Source: Pelagophyceae sp. CCMP2097 (Eukaryota > Sar > Pelagophyceae). Taken from it: a stretch of 12,735 bases of DNA. Location of the stretch: the NCBI GenBank assembly GCA_026770575.1, contig MU657835.1, forward strand, positions 11,254-23,988. The letters are read 5' to 3'. A program made the translations under genes and the position numbers. Below the pieces are notes generated by a model, which did no database searches, was not told where the DNA came from, and saw only the letters and a list, made by a program, of their open reading frames with translations. Below, piece after piece: positions 1 through 7,222 of the stretch; the first letter of the stretch is position 1; each line of letters begins with the position of its first letter.

Positions 1-318
1 GGCTCCGAGGACCGACGCGAGGCCGACCGCCTTGCCTCCGAGCGACGGCGGCATCAGCGAGAGGTTATCCGCCTGGACGCCAAGAAGGCCGAGCTGGACG
101 CCGCGCGCGCCGAGACGACACAGCAGACGGCCGCGCTCCGCATGCAGCGACAGGACCAGACGCTGGTGGAGTCGCGAGGTGCTCACAGCACGCCGCCTCC
201 GGGCCGTCGCGCACCCGGAGGCACCGACGAGGTTGGACTTGGAGCCCGGCCCGTCGGGGCGGAGCCCAGGAAAATGTTTACACTGGAGGCGCCAGCGGTG
301 GGCGTTCTTTTAAACTGA
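1..318 (+). CDS. 3' end of a coiled-coil protein gene (partial)
   Basis: Frame 1 is open from the first base to a TGA at 316-318, giving about 105 residues; the 5' part lies outside the window. Residues 1-55 are strongly coiled-coil-like: alternating Arg/Glu/Asp/Gln/Ala with Leu at heptad-like spacing, for example the stretch from READRLASERRR to TTQQTAALRMQRQDQTLVE. After about residue 58 the composition changes to Gly/Pro/Arg-rich and looks disordered. The coding exon may therefore really stop near base 170-180, where GAG|GTGCTC could be a 5' splice site, with the rest being intron or UTR. The family is not recognised; coiled coils alone do not give a function. The other open frame over the same bases (from base 32) has only Arg/Pro/Ser low-complexity content and is a shadow. 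Confidence 0.5.
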   Translation, partial: GSEDRREADRLASERRRHQREVIRLDAKKAELDAARAETTQQTAALRMQRQDQTLVESRGAHSTPPPGRRAPGGTDEVGLGARPVGAEPRKMFTLEAPAVGVLLN

Positions 319-511
319 CGCGCTTTTTTTGTCGAAGTATGGGGGCTCAATCTGCGGCCCCAATGGCGCTATTGAAAAAAGGGTTTGCGCCAGCCCCCAA
401 GTCGCGCCGAGCTGCGTCGTTTAAGCCCGGTTTCGCCGCAGTTGGCGGAAATAACCCGAGGCCCAAATCGGTGCTACGATACCGGACCTCCACCTCTCGT
501 AAATGACCTGT

Positions 512-543
512 CCTCCAAGTTTGCACGCCTCCAAGTTTGCACC
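512..543. repeat. 16-bp tandem duplication
   Basis: Two adjacent copies of CCTCCAAGTTTGCAC followed by G (first unit, 512-527) or C (second unit, 528-543): 15 of 16 bases are identical. It lies in non-coding DNA and is probably a replication-slippage product. Confidence 0.85.
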
Positions 544-554
544 ACTGACGCGCT

Positions 555-592
555 GGATTACGGTTGTTTGCCAGGGTAGGTACCACAGTTTT
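555..592 (+). repeat. Left arm of 38-bp outer inverted repeat
   Basis: Begins GGATTACGGTTGTTTGCC and ends GGTACCACAGTTTT. Its reverse complement recurs at 1950-1987 with 36 of 38 bases matching. The similarity stops abruptly at both edges of the arm. The two arms enclose both miniature transposons and about 1.36 kb. They could be termini of an older element or two copies of a separate dispersed repeat. No target-site duplication outside the arms was found. Confidence 0.85.
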
Positions 593-613
593 AGGTGAGT
601 ACGTTATTTGGGA

Positions 614-631
614 GGGTACGTGGGTACGTCG
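614..631 (+). repeat. 18-bp direct repeat, copy 1
   Basis: GGGTACGTGGGTACGTCG, itself a double GGGTACGT motif, is repeated exactly at 1873-1890 in the same orientation on the other side of the transposon pair. A shorter GGGTACGTG also follows the first transposon at 1100-1108. Origin unknown. Confidence 0.8.
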
Positions 632-661
632 ACGGCCGGCAACGACGAGGGACCCTGGGGG

Positions 662-1094
662 TAAGGTAGGATCTAGTTGCTGGAGTTGGAGTTGATTAAA
701 GCCTCTGTATTTTCCCAGTTGAGTTGAGTGAGTTGTCGGTCAAAATATTTGAGGCAACTGGGCCAGTCGTTAGTTGTCAATCAAATTTTCGTCAACTCAT
801 TTAGAGTTGGTTTTGACGGGAAAACATAAAAACTCAGGTATTTTTAGTTGAAAATGGGTAAAAAAGGCTCAAAATAGGGTAAATGTCGAATAATTGACAG
901 CAATTTCGCCTTGAAATATTTGGATCTGACTAATGCTGTCTCAACTCAACTTGGAGGTAGTTGGCTCATCGACCGCCGAATAACTAACTCGAGGCGAGTT
1001 GGATGCCACTCTCCCAATTACGAGTTAGTTGGCGGCCGAAAAGCAAGGATAACTCGCCATAAACAAGTTGAAAAAATAACTAAGTCCTACCTTA
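662..1094 (+). mobile_element. Miniature inverted-repeat transposable element, hAT-like, copy A (433 bp)
   Basis: The element starts TAAGGTAGGATCTAGTT and ends AACTAAGTCCTACCTTA, giving 17-bp terminal inverted repeats with two mismatches. It is flanked by a perfect 8-bp duplication CCTGGGGG (654-661 and 1095-1102). The interior is AT-rich against a GC-rich background and densely packed with AGTTG/CAACT pentamers towards both ends, like subterminal transposase-binding repeats. No plausible transposase frame is present, so it is non-autonomous. The 8-bp duplication and the TAAGG terminus fit the hAT superfamily (terminal consensus YARNG); P and Merlin elements also make about 8-bp duplications and are alternatives. 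Copy B lies 218 bp downstream in the opposite orientation. Confidence 0.92.
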
Positions 1095-1312
1095 CCTGGG
1101 GGTACGTGTTTCGTCGGCCCCCGTCAGATGTCCGTCCCCGAAAAAATCGCCCGCTCCCGAAAAAATCGCTTCGGCGAAGTGTGGAAAACCCGGAGCACGC
1201 ACAACGGGTGCCTTCCCAGTGGGTGGCCATGCTGCGGACCGCGCTCGGAGCGTTCGATTGCTCGCGCCTGAGGGCTCGCCTCTTCGGTCCGATGGCCCTG
1301 TCGGGGTGCACC
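1095..1312. other. Spacer between the two miniature transposons
   Basis: A 218-bp GC-rich stretch that begins with the right duplication of copy A (1095-1102) and ends with the left duplication of copy B (1305-1312). It contains a short near-repeat, CGAAAAAATCGC twice (about 1139 and 1158). Reading frames across it are short and run into the transposons. I see no gene. It would be the loop if the two elements paired. Confidence 0.6.
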
Positions 1313-1746
1313 TAAGGTAGGACTCAGTTATTTTTTCAACTTGTTTATGGCGAGTTATCCTTGCTTTTCGGCCGCCAACTAACTCGTAATTGGGAGTGTG
1401 GCATCCAACTCGCCTCGAGTTAGTTATTCAGCGGTCGATGAGCCAACTACCTCCAAGTTGAGTTGAGACAGCATTAGTCAGATCCAAATATTTCAAGGCG
1501 AAATTGCTGTCAATTATTCGACATTTACCCTATTATGAGCCTTTTTTTACCCATTTTCAACTAAAAATACCTGAGTTTTTATGTTTTCCCGTCAAAACCA
1601 ACTCTAAATGAGTTGACGAAAATTTGATTGACAACTAACGACTGGCCCAGTTGCCTCGAATATTTTGACCGACAACTCACTCAACTCAACTGGGAAAATA
1701 CAGAGGCTTTAATCAACTCTAACTCCAGCAACTAAGTCCTACCTTA
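1313..1746 (-). mobile_element. Miniature inverted-repeat transposable element, hAT-like, copy B (434 bp)
   Basis: Reverse-complement copy of the element at 662-1094. By eye the two differ at about 8 substitutions and one A-run length difference (6 A in copy A, 7 in copy B), about 98% identity. It is bounded by TAAGGTAGGA... and ...TCCTACCTTA and flanked by its own perfect 8-bp duplication GGTGCACC (1305-1312 and 1747-1754). The different duplications show that A and B inserted independently and did not arise by local inverted duplication of one locus. No coding capacity. Confidence 0.92.
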
Positions 1747-1872
1747 GGTGCACCGAGCTAGTGCTCGGAAATCAGTGCCCGCAGAGCCTACGCGGCGGCG
1801 CGCGGCCGTGCTGCCTCTCGTAAGATTTGATATATTCCTTCAAATCAGCGTTAAGGTAAGCAAGGCGCGTCG

Positions 1873-1890
1873 GGGTACGTGGGTACGTCG
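1873..1890 (+). repeat. 18-bp direct repeat, copy 2
   Basis: Exact copy of the 614-631 sequence in the same orientation. The following ~30 bases (CGCCGGGG...GGCAACGA) are loosely similar to those after copy 1, suggesting a longer decayed repeat. Confidence 0.8.
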
Positions 1891-1949
1891 CCGGGGAGCG
1901 GCGGCAACGAAAGGTGGGGGTGCGCGGTTACGTCAAAAGCCCATTTGCG

Positions 1950-1987
1950 AAAACTGTCGTACCTACTCTGGCAAACAACCGTAATCC
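1950..1987 (-). repeat. Right arm of 38-bp outer inverted repeat
   Basis: AAAACTGT...CAACCGTAATCC is the reverse complement of 555-592 with 2 mismatches in 38. It ends 79 bases before the start codon of the plastid-protein gene, so if it is a transposon end it lies in that gene's promoter. Confidence 0.85.
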
Positions 1988-2066
1988 TGGCAGACTCCAC
2001 AGAGAGAGACCGTTCCAGTGGATCACTCGCTAAAAAACGAGATCTGACTCGGCAGTGCGCAGTGCG

Positions 2067-2872
2067 ATGGTCCAGGTCTTGAGCGTCTTCGTCTCGGCGC
2101 TGGCATGTGCCGGCGCCTTCCAGTCTAACGTCGGCCGGTCCGCGGCCGCGGGCGCCAAGCGCGCGCAGCGCGTCGTGCGTACATTGCCCCGCGCGCCCTT
2201 GTTCAACATGTCGGCGTCACCCCCTGACGCGCCGTCTTCAGGCGCCGCCGGCGGCGCTGATGGAGGCGGCCATGTCGGCGCTGCTGCTGACGGGCAACGT
2301 CGACGCCGCCGCCGCGTACCAGGCCCAGCACGAGCCGACGGTGTTTGCCAAGGAGACGCGCGAGGGACTCTACGGCGCCTACGAGATCGACGTCGACCCG
2401 AGTGCGTCCCGCGCCGCGTGCCAAGCGCCGCGCGCGGCGGCGACGCGGCGGCGGAGACCGCTTTTGGATCATGTGTGACCGCTTTTGGATCATGTGCCGT
2501 GGCCCTGTAGGCGCGGCCGTTGTCGACGACGCGCGGTCGAACTTTAAGACGAAGGCGCAGACTCGCAAGGGCAAGAACAAGTACGCCGGCATCTTCGCGG
2601 TGCGTGCCCCAGCCGCGCGCCGCAGCCGCGCGCGCGCGGACTCGAAGCCGCTAGATCCTCCTCGTCGGGTCGTTCATCATTCCGATGGCCCAATACTTTT
2701 GGTACGTGCGCGACACCCCCAACTCGCTCTTCTCCAAGCCGCCGCCGCCGCCGCCGCCGCCGCCGCCCAAGAAGAAGGGTCAGTCGAACCCGGGTCGCCG
2801 CCCGCGCCGCCGCCGCGCGAGGCGGCACCCCGTCGCTGCACAGGTATCTTCGACATCTTCGACCGCTCCTAG
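2067..2872 (+). CDS. Plastid-targeted single-membrane-span protein (five exons, 169 aa)
   Basis: Exons 2067-2174, 2242-2401, 2511-2599, 2655-2778 and 2844-2872 join in phase to 510 nt. Introns are 67, 109, 55 and 65 nt; they start GTGCGT, GTGCGT, GTGCGT and GTCAGT and end CAG or TAG. Residues 1-17 are a signal peptide ending AGA, followed by Phe18 and a basic Ser/Ala/Arg stretch. This is the bipartite heterokont plastid-targeting arrangement with the conserved Phe at +1. Residues ~40-112 are soluble and helical (TVFAKETREGLYGAYEIDVD, then a Lys/Arg-rich part KTKAQTRKGKNK). Residues ~113-137 form one membrane span ending in the aromatic run QYFWYVRD. A ten-proline run (148-157), KKK and GIFDIFDRS complete the C-terminus. 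A small thylakoid or envelope protein, possibly photosystem-associated, is inferred; I do not recognise the family. GTG at 2055 is in frame but not credible as a start. Intron 1 is the least certain junction. Confidence 0.78.
2456..2497 (+). repeat. 21-bp tandem duplication inside intron 2
   Basis: Two consecutive copies beginning GACCGCTTTTGGATCATGTG (2456-2476 and 2477-2497) differ at one base. The duplication lies in the second intron of the plastid-protein gene, upstream of its CCCTGTAG acceptor, and accounts for that intron being the longest of the four. It looks recent. Confidence 0.85.
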
Positions 2873-3178
2873 ACGCGCCGCGCCGCGCGCCCCGAATCTT
2901 AAGCGGGCTAACCCAGACGCAAGGAACGAGGCATCACGACGTCCGGGGAGCGAGTGCGGCTGGCTCTCGACACTCCATGTAGGATCCTGATTCATCGACG
3001 TTCGACCCGCTTGCGGCGCAGAAAACCCGTCCACCAGGGTCACTTTTTGTGGCCTATCTCACCGAGGAGACGCGCCCCTTGTGGACCTGTGTACCCACTG
3101 GAAAGCGATGATCCTACAGGGGGGGGCGCGAAGGCACGAACAACCTCCACTAGTCTTAGCCAAGAAAATGTGGGAATG

Positions 3179-3763
3179 TACAAGGGGGGTTCAACATGAA
3201 AATGCCGCTAATTTTCTCACCTCCACAGCACAATGAGAAGACTTTGAGTGGCTCGACATGTCCGGCCCGACCCAAGGTGTCGGGCTGGAGGTGGAACTCT
3301 CCCTTTTTTCGCGTACCCTACCCGCAATCTCGATTTCAGCGTCGTCAAAAGCTGGTTTGAGGTGGTTTTCCGTTGTCTTCGTCTGAGTTCCACCTCCCTG
3401 CCGCTTCGCTGGGGCCGGCTGTAGGCCCTGGCCACACCAGAGTCCGACCTAGTGACCTGTGAAGGTGACAAATAAGGCCCAAAATTTAGGCTATGGGCTC
3501 CATTTTGCAAGTTATGGGCCCCATTTCACTTAAAACGCCCATGCAAATCCGCAATTACGCGGAAATGGTGTCAAGTTTTACACCGTTTTATTCTTGAAAG
3601 CGGCTTCACGGTCGGCGGATCGAGCCCGTTAACAAACTTCCTTCGTCGGGGACCGCGCCGCCACCAGCCCGCGACGCAGCGACCATAAGTGGCCCCATAC
3701 CTCGTTTGTAGCCCGAGAAATTTGTATCTGAGTGGAATCCGTTTCATGTTGAACCCCCTTGTA
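3179..3763. repeat. Candidate inverted-repeat element (585 bp) with 22-23 bp termini
   Basis: Left end TACAAGGGGGGTTCAACATG followed by AAA (3179-3201) is mirrored at the right end, whose reverse complement is the same except for five instead of six G (3742-3763). Nothing between them looks like a transposase, so this could be another non-autonomous transposon. A GGAAT occurs just outside both ends (3173-3177 and 3764-3768), but one base (G3178) is left over, so the target-site duplication is not clean. A chance match of this length is unlikely; element status is inference. Confidence 0.5.
3287..3397. repeat. 13-bp perfect inverted repeat, 85-bp loop
   Basis: GGAGGTGGAACTC at 3287-3299 and GAGTTCCACCTCC at 3385-3397 are exact reverse complements inside the candidate element. 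A shorter hairpin GCCCGAC/GTCGGGC lies immediately to the left. They could be internal secondary structure of the element. Confidence 0.6.
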
Positions 3764-3991
3764 GGAATTCCTAGTAACGACCGCCAAATTTTCCGGAAGC
3801 TTTCGGAAGAGCTTGCTGCGTTTCTTTCAGCGAAGGTGATAACGGTGCGCAGAGAGCGCTGAAAGCTGTGCCCTGCGGCCTCACCTGGCGGGGGGGGTCT
3901 CTCTTCCGTGGCGGTGATCCCCTCTTGGCTGCCGGTTGCGTCGCGACGCCGTCGGGAGCCTTCTGACAATTTCGTCCGGGCGACCGGCGCG

Positions 3992-6900
3992 ATGGAGCCT
4001 CTTGACAATTTTGTGACGCGGCCGCGGCCGACGACGGGGAAGCGGCAGGTTTCGGTGAGGCGGCCGGCGCCGGAGCGCCTGCGGCCTTACTCCAACAAGG
4101 GGCGGCGGAACTTCTCCGCGCCCGCGACGCCGCGCGGCGAGCCCGAAACGACCGACGACGCCGACGCGGCGCGACGCGGCGCCGTCGCCGCCTTCGGGTG
4201 GCTCGAAGCCGCCTCCGTGGACCAGGGCCGCCGCGGCTTCACGCACGGCAGCGCGCGGCGGGGCACGCCGCCCGAGGACGACGACGTGCGTCTGCCCTGA
4301 CCGCCGCCGAGGCGTCGTCCTTCGCCGACGCGTCCGCGCCCGGGGGGCACCCGCGCCGACGCGGCGGCGCCGTAGGTGCAGGCGCGGTCGAACGTGACGC
4401 GGACGGCGCTCGAGTTTATCATGTTCGATGGCGAGAAGAGCATGAGCCTCATGTGCGAAAAGCTGACGGAACTCGGCCTCGACGTGGCGGCGGCGGCGGC
4501 GGCGGCGGCGGATTTCCAGGAGGGGCGCGCCGTGCAGCGGCCGCCGACGGCCTCGCCGTTCCCGGCAATCGCGCGCGGCGGCGAGGCCGGCGCCGAGGAC
4601 TTTTCGCGAATCGCCTCGCTGCGCGAGACGTGGGCGCTACGGCCGGCCACGACAGGCACGCACACGAACCGGCGCTGGATCGCCACGAAGCGCGCGCCCG
4701 ACGACGCCGCCTCGCTGCCGGCGTCGCCGGCGCTGGCACTGGCCGCCGAGGCCGACGCGGCCACGCCGCGCGGGGGCGACGCAGCCACGCCGCGCGGGGC
4801 CGACGCGGCCACGCCGCGCAGGGGCGACGTAGCCACGCCGCGCGGGACCGACGCGGTCACGCCGCGCGGGGGCGACGCGTCGCAACGCAGCATGTCGTTT
4901 TCGCGCGGCGGCGGCTCTACGTCGGCGCGCGCGTCGCGCGACAGCACGCGCGCGTCGCGCGACGGGTCCGATGCGTCGACGATGCTCATGGTGCAGCACG
5001 TCGCGAGCGGCCGCAACATGGCGTCCTTCGATCCGCTCACGCTCAAGAGACCCGCGACACCGGCGACGCCCGCGCCCGCGCCGCCCGCGCCGGTTCTCGC
5101 GGCGCCGCCGGCGAGCGCGCGCTACGCCGGCGACGTCACGGCCATGGTCTGCCCGTCTTGCAAATGGGAGCACGGCGCGCGGTGCACCTTTTGCCTCCTC
5201 TCCAAATCGAGCCCCGTGGCGCGGCTCTCGCTGGGCGACGTCGGCGCGCGCCTGCTCAAGCTCGACCCGGCGATGTCCGCAAAAGACCTGCTGGACCAGC
5301 TGGACCGCTACGGCCGGTCCGAGGCGCACGCGCGCGAGGTCCACGCGCGCGTCCTCCGCATCTCCGAGGCAAAGGTGGCCGCGTCCAACGCGCGGCTCTG
5401 CGGCATGCACTCGCACGAGTCCGAGGAGCTCGAGTACCGCGTCGAGCTGCTGGCCCTCGACGGGAACGCAAAGGCCGCCGTCATCGAGCAGCAGGCGCGG
5501 TGCGCGGCGGACCTCGAGGCCGAACTCGCCGCCGCGCACGGCGCCGTGGAGTCGCTCGAGTCCCGCGTCCGCGCGATCATGACCGTCCTCGCGCAGACGC
5601 AGGCCGCGGCCGAGCGCTGGCAAGAGGCGGCGGGCATGGGGCGCGAGGACTTTGACTCGCTGAGTTCCGCCAACGCGCTGCTGCGCGCCGCCGTCGCCGC
5701 GCTTCGCGCCAAGCGCGAGGTGCACGAGGCGAACCAAGTCAAGCTGCGCACGACGCTCGACGTCGTAGAAGCGTGCCTCAGCGACGCGGCAAAGCAGCGG
5801 CAGCATGAGAAGCGCGCCTTCGAGATGTCGCTGCGGCAGGCGCTGGCAGGTCTGCCGCCCAGCGGCGCGCACGCGGCGCGCGCCGGCGGGAACGACGCGA
5901 ACCTGGCCGACGCCGCGTGCCAGACGGACGCCGCAGGCGACGGCGCGCGCGCCGACGCGCCGGTCGACGCGCCGGCCGCCCCGCGTTTGCGCCGCGGGCC
6001 GCGCCCCGGCTCGGCGCCGCGGCCCGTGCACGCGTACGCGGCCCTCCTGGCCGCGGGTGGCAAAGGGTCGATCATGCCGCTGGGCCAGACGCTGGACGAA
6101 CTGCACAACATCGTCGAGAAGAAGGCGAGTGCGGACGCCGTCGCCGACGGCCTGAGCCGCGTGCGAGAGCAGCTGCCGCGCTTCGTGGAGCTGTACTTTC
6201 AGCGCAAGTACGGCCTCGACAAAATCGCGCGGGCAAAGACAAAAGTCTTCGTCGCGTCCGTGCTCAAGTGGGCCCCCATCGAGGCCGCCCCGAAGCGGCG
6301 CCTCGGCCTCTTCGCGGCGGCGGTCGGCATCACGGACGTCGAGATTTGGTCGCCGCGGTCCGCGGACGTCGTAGTCTCGCTCTTCGCCGCGGCCCACCCC
6401 GACCTCGAGTCCATTTCCGAGTGGCTCTCGGCGTACCAGCAACAGCCGCCCGTGCTCCGCAAGGACGTCGTGCGCGCGCTCAACGGCGGCGCCGTCCACG
6501 GGTTCCTACGCGAGGTTGCGTCGTTGGAGCACATAGCCGGACTCGTCGAAGCCGTCGAGGGCGTCGCCGTCATCGCCGGCGGCGCGCGCACCTCGTCCTT
6601 CGACGACACGCTCGACGGCGAGCGCGTCGTCGGCCTCGTCCTCGACTGGTACGCCTCGCGCGCCCGCCTCGCCGTCGACGGCGTGGCGCGCGCCCTCGCC
6701 GCGCTCTGCGCGCGCGAGGCCCAGCCCGTCGCCTTTGACGCCTTTTGCGCTGCGCTCGCGGTGGCGGGCGTCGTCGCGCATGGCGCCGAGCCCGGCGCGC
6801 CGGCGCAGGACACCTCTCGGAAGAAGCAAAAAGCCGACCTCGCCAGGCGACAGCTCGCCGCGTGGCAGGGCCTCCGCGCCGGGTACACCGCAAAGAAGCC

Positions 6901-7222
6901 CGCCGACGACGACGCGGCGTTTTTCGACTTGGCCTCGCCGCCGCGGCCCACGTCGCCCGACGGCCCCGCCGCCGGCCTCGGCGCCTCCAAACAAGGCAGC
7001 TCGAGGAAGTCAAAGCCCAAGGCCTCGGCGGCCTCGGCAGAGAAGGCGGCGGCGGACCTCGAGAAGGTGCTCCTCGACGTCGACGCGTTCTCGCTCGCGC
7101 GCGCCTGCCACCAGCAGCGCCTCTACCTCGAGACGCACGACGTCTTTGACACGACCGAAGACGTTCTGGAGAGGCTCGTCATCAAGGAAAAAGTGGTGGA
7201 CGACGACAGCGACGACGACTAA
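3992..7222 (+). CDS. Large zinc-cluster / coiled-coil protein with helical C-terminal domain (two exons, ~1044 aa)
   Basis: Exon 1 is 3992-4285 (98 codons from the only in-frame ATG after the stop at 3860). The intron starts GTGCGT at 4286 and ends at TAG 4375 or, in the same frame, CAG 4381. Exon 2 runs to TAA 7220-7222. Order of parts: a basic, Ser/Pro-rich N-terminus; a helical piece (FIMFDGEKSMSLMCEKL) and an Ala run; an octapeptide repeat (about residues 222-264); Ser/Arg- and Pro/Ala-rich linkers; a small Cys cluster CPSCKWEHGARCTFC (Cys355, 358, 366, 369, likely binding Zn); a long coiled coil (about 405-590); a linker with ACQTD; a helical domain (about 660-900) containing LYFQRKYGLDKIARAKTK and RRLGLFAAAVGI; a basic stretch; and an acidic tail DDDSDDD. 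No catalytic motif is seen. The family is not recognised. The layout resembles scaffold or cytoskeletal/flagellar proteins, which is only a guess. Confidence 0.85.
4751..4879 (+). repeat. Coding 24-bp minisatellite (5.4 units)
   Basis: Five consecutive 24-bp units (4751, 4775, 4799, 4823, 4847) plus 9 bases of a sixth encode an octapeptide of type (A/G/T)-D-A-A-T-P-R-G. Units alternate GCC/ACC-GAC with GGC-GAC at their start, so there is a 48-bp higher-order period, suggesting growth by two-unit duplications. The length of 24 keeps the frame. TPR invites proline-directed phosphorylation, but this is inference. Confidence 0.9.

Larger units (their letters stand above)
319..661. other. Non-coding stretch before the first miniature transposon
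   Basis: No reading frame here has convincing protein character. The stretch starts with a T-run (324-331) just after the upstream stop, so it may hold that gene's 3' UTR. It then carries a 16-bp tandem duplication (512-543), the left arm of a 38-bp inverted repeat (555-592), one copy of an 18-bp direct repeat (614-631), and the left target-site duplication of the first transposon (654-661, CCTGGGGG). These pieces suggest a repeat-accumulating intergenic region. Confidence 0.6.
1747..2066. other. Non-coding upstream region of the plastid-protein gene
   Basis: Starts with the right target-site duplication of copy B (1747-1754). It also has a small hairpin CCGAG...CTCGG at 1753-1768, a GATTTGA...TCAAATC stem near 1826-1848, the second 18-bp direct repeat (1873-1890) and the right arm of the 38-bp inverted repeat (1950-1987). 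The last ~80 bases before the ATG at 2067 probably hold the promoter and 5' UTR of the next gene. No TATA-like box is evident and no gene is seen. Confidence 0.55.
2873..3991. other. 1.1-kb intergenic region with inverted repeats
   Basis: No reading frame on either strand has convincing protein character. The Arg/Pro-rich frames at 3217-3510 and 3571-4008 on the minus strand lack any recognisable domain. Visible structure: a 9-bp inverted pair TGTAGGATC (about 2979) / GATCCTACA (about 3111), a 23-bp inverted pair at 3179-3201 / 3742-3763, a hairpin GCCCGAC...GTCGGGC near 3265-3285, and a 13-bp stem at 3287-3299 / 3385-3397. Base composition between 3180 and 3850 is less GC-rich than the genes, consistent with inserted repeat DNA. 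The last ~130 bases are open in frame with the next gene but contain no ATG. Confidence 0.55.

Noticed and set aside
911..1315. 134-codon frame across transposon copy A and the spacer
   Set aside because: It starts inside the element and runs through its end and the target duplication; no transposase motif.
662..1746. A single large foldback transposon spanning both arms
   Set aside because: Each arm has complete termini and its own distinct 8-bp duplication, so two insertions explain the data better.
2979..3119. 9-bp inverted pair TGTAGGATC / GATCCTACA, possible tiny element
   Set aside because: Too short, no further terminal similarity and no target-site duplication.
4751..4879. CRISPR-like array
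   Set aside because: Units are contiguous 24-bp coding repeats with no unique spacers, in a eukaryotic gene.
4087..5046. 319-codon minus-strand frame with a repeated RGVAAS-type peptide
   Set aside because: The repeat is the antisense reading of the coding 24-bp minisatellite; no independent support.
4198..5655. 485-codon open frame on the plus strand in another frame of the same gene
   Set aside because: Arg/Ala/Gly low-complexity product typical of an off-frame read in high-GC coding DNA.
4637..6499. 620-codon open frame on the minus strand inside the coiled-coil gene
   Set aside because: Antisense mirror of a GC-rich, strongly codon-biased gene; the product is Arg/Gly/Ala-rich with no domain. 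The plus-strand protein has coiled coil, Cys cluster and acidic tail.
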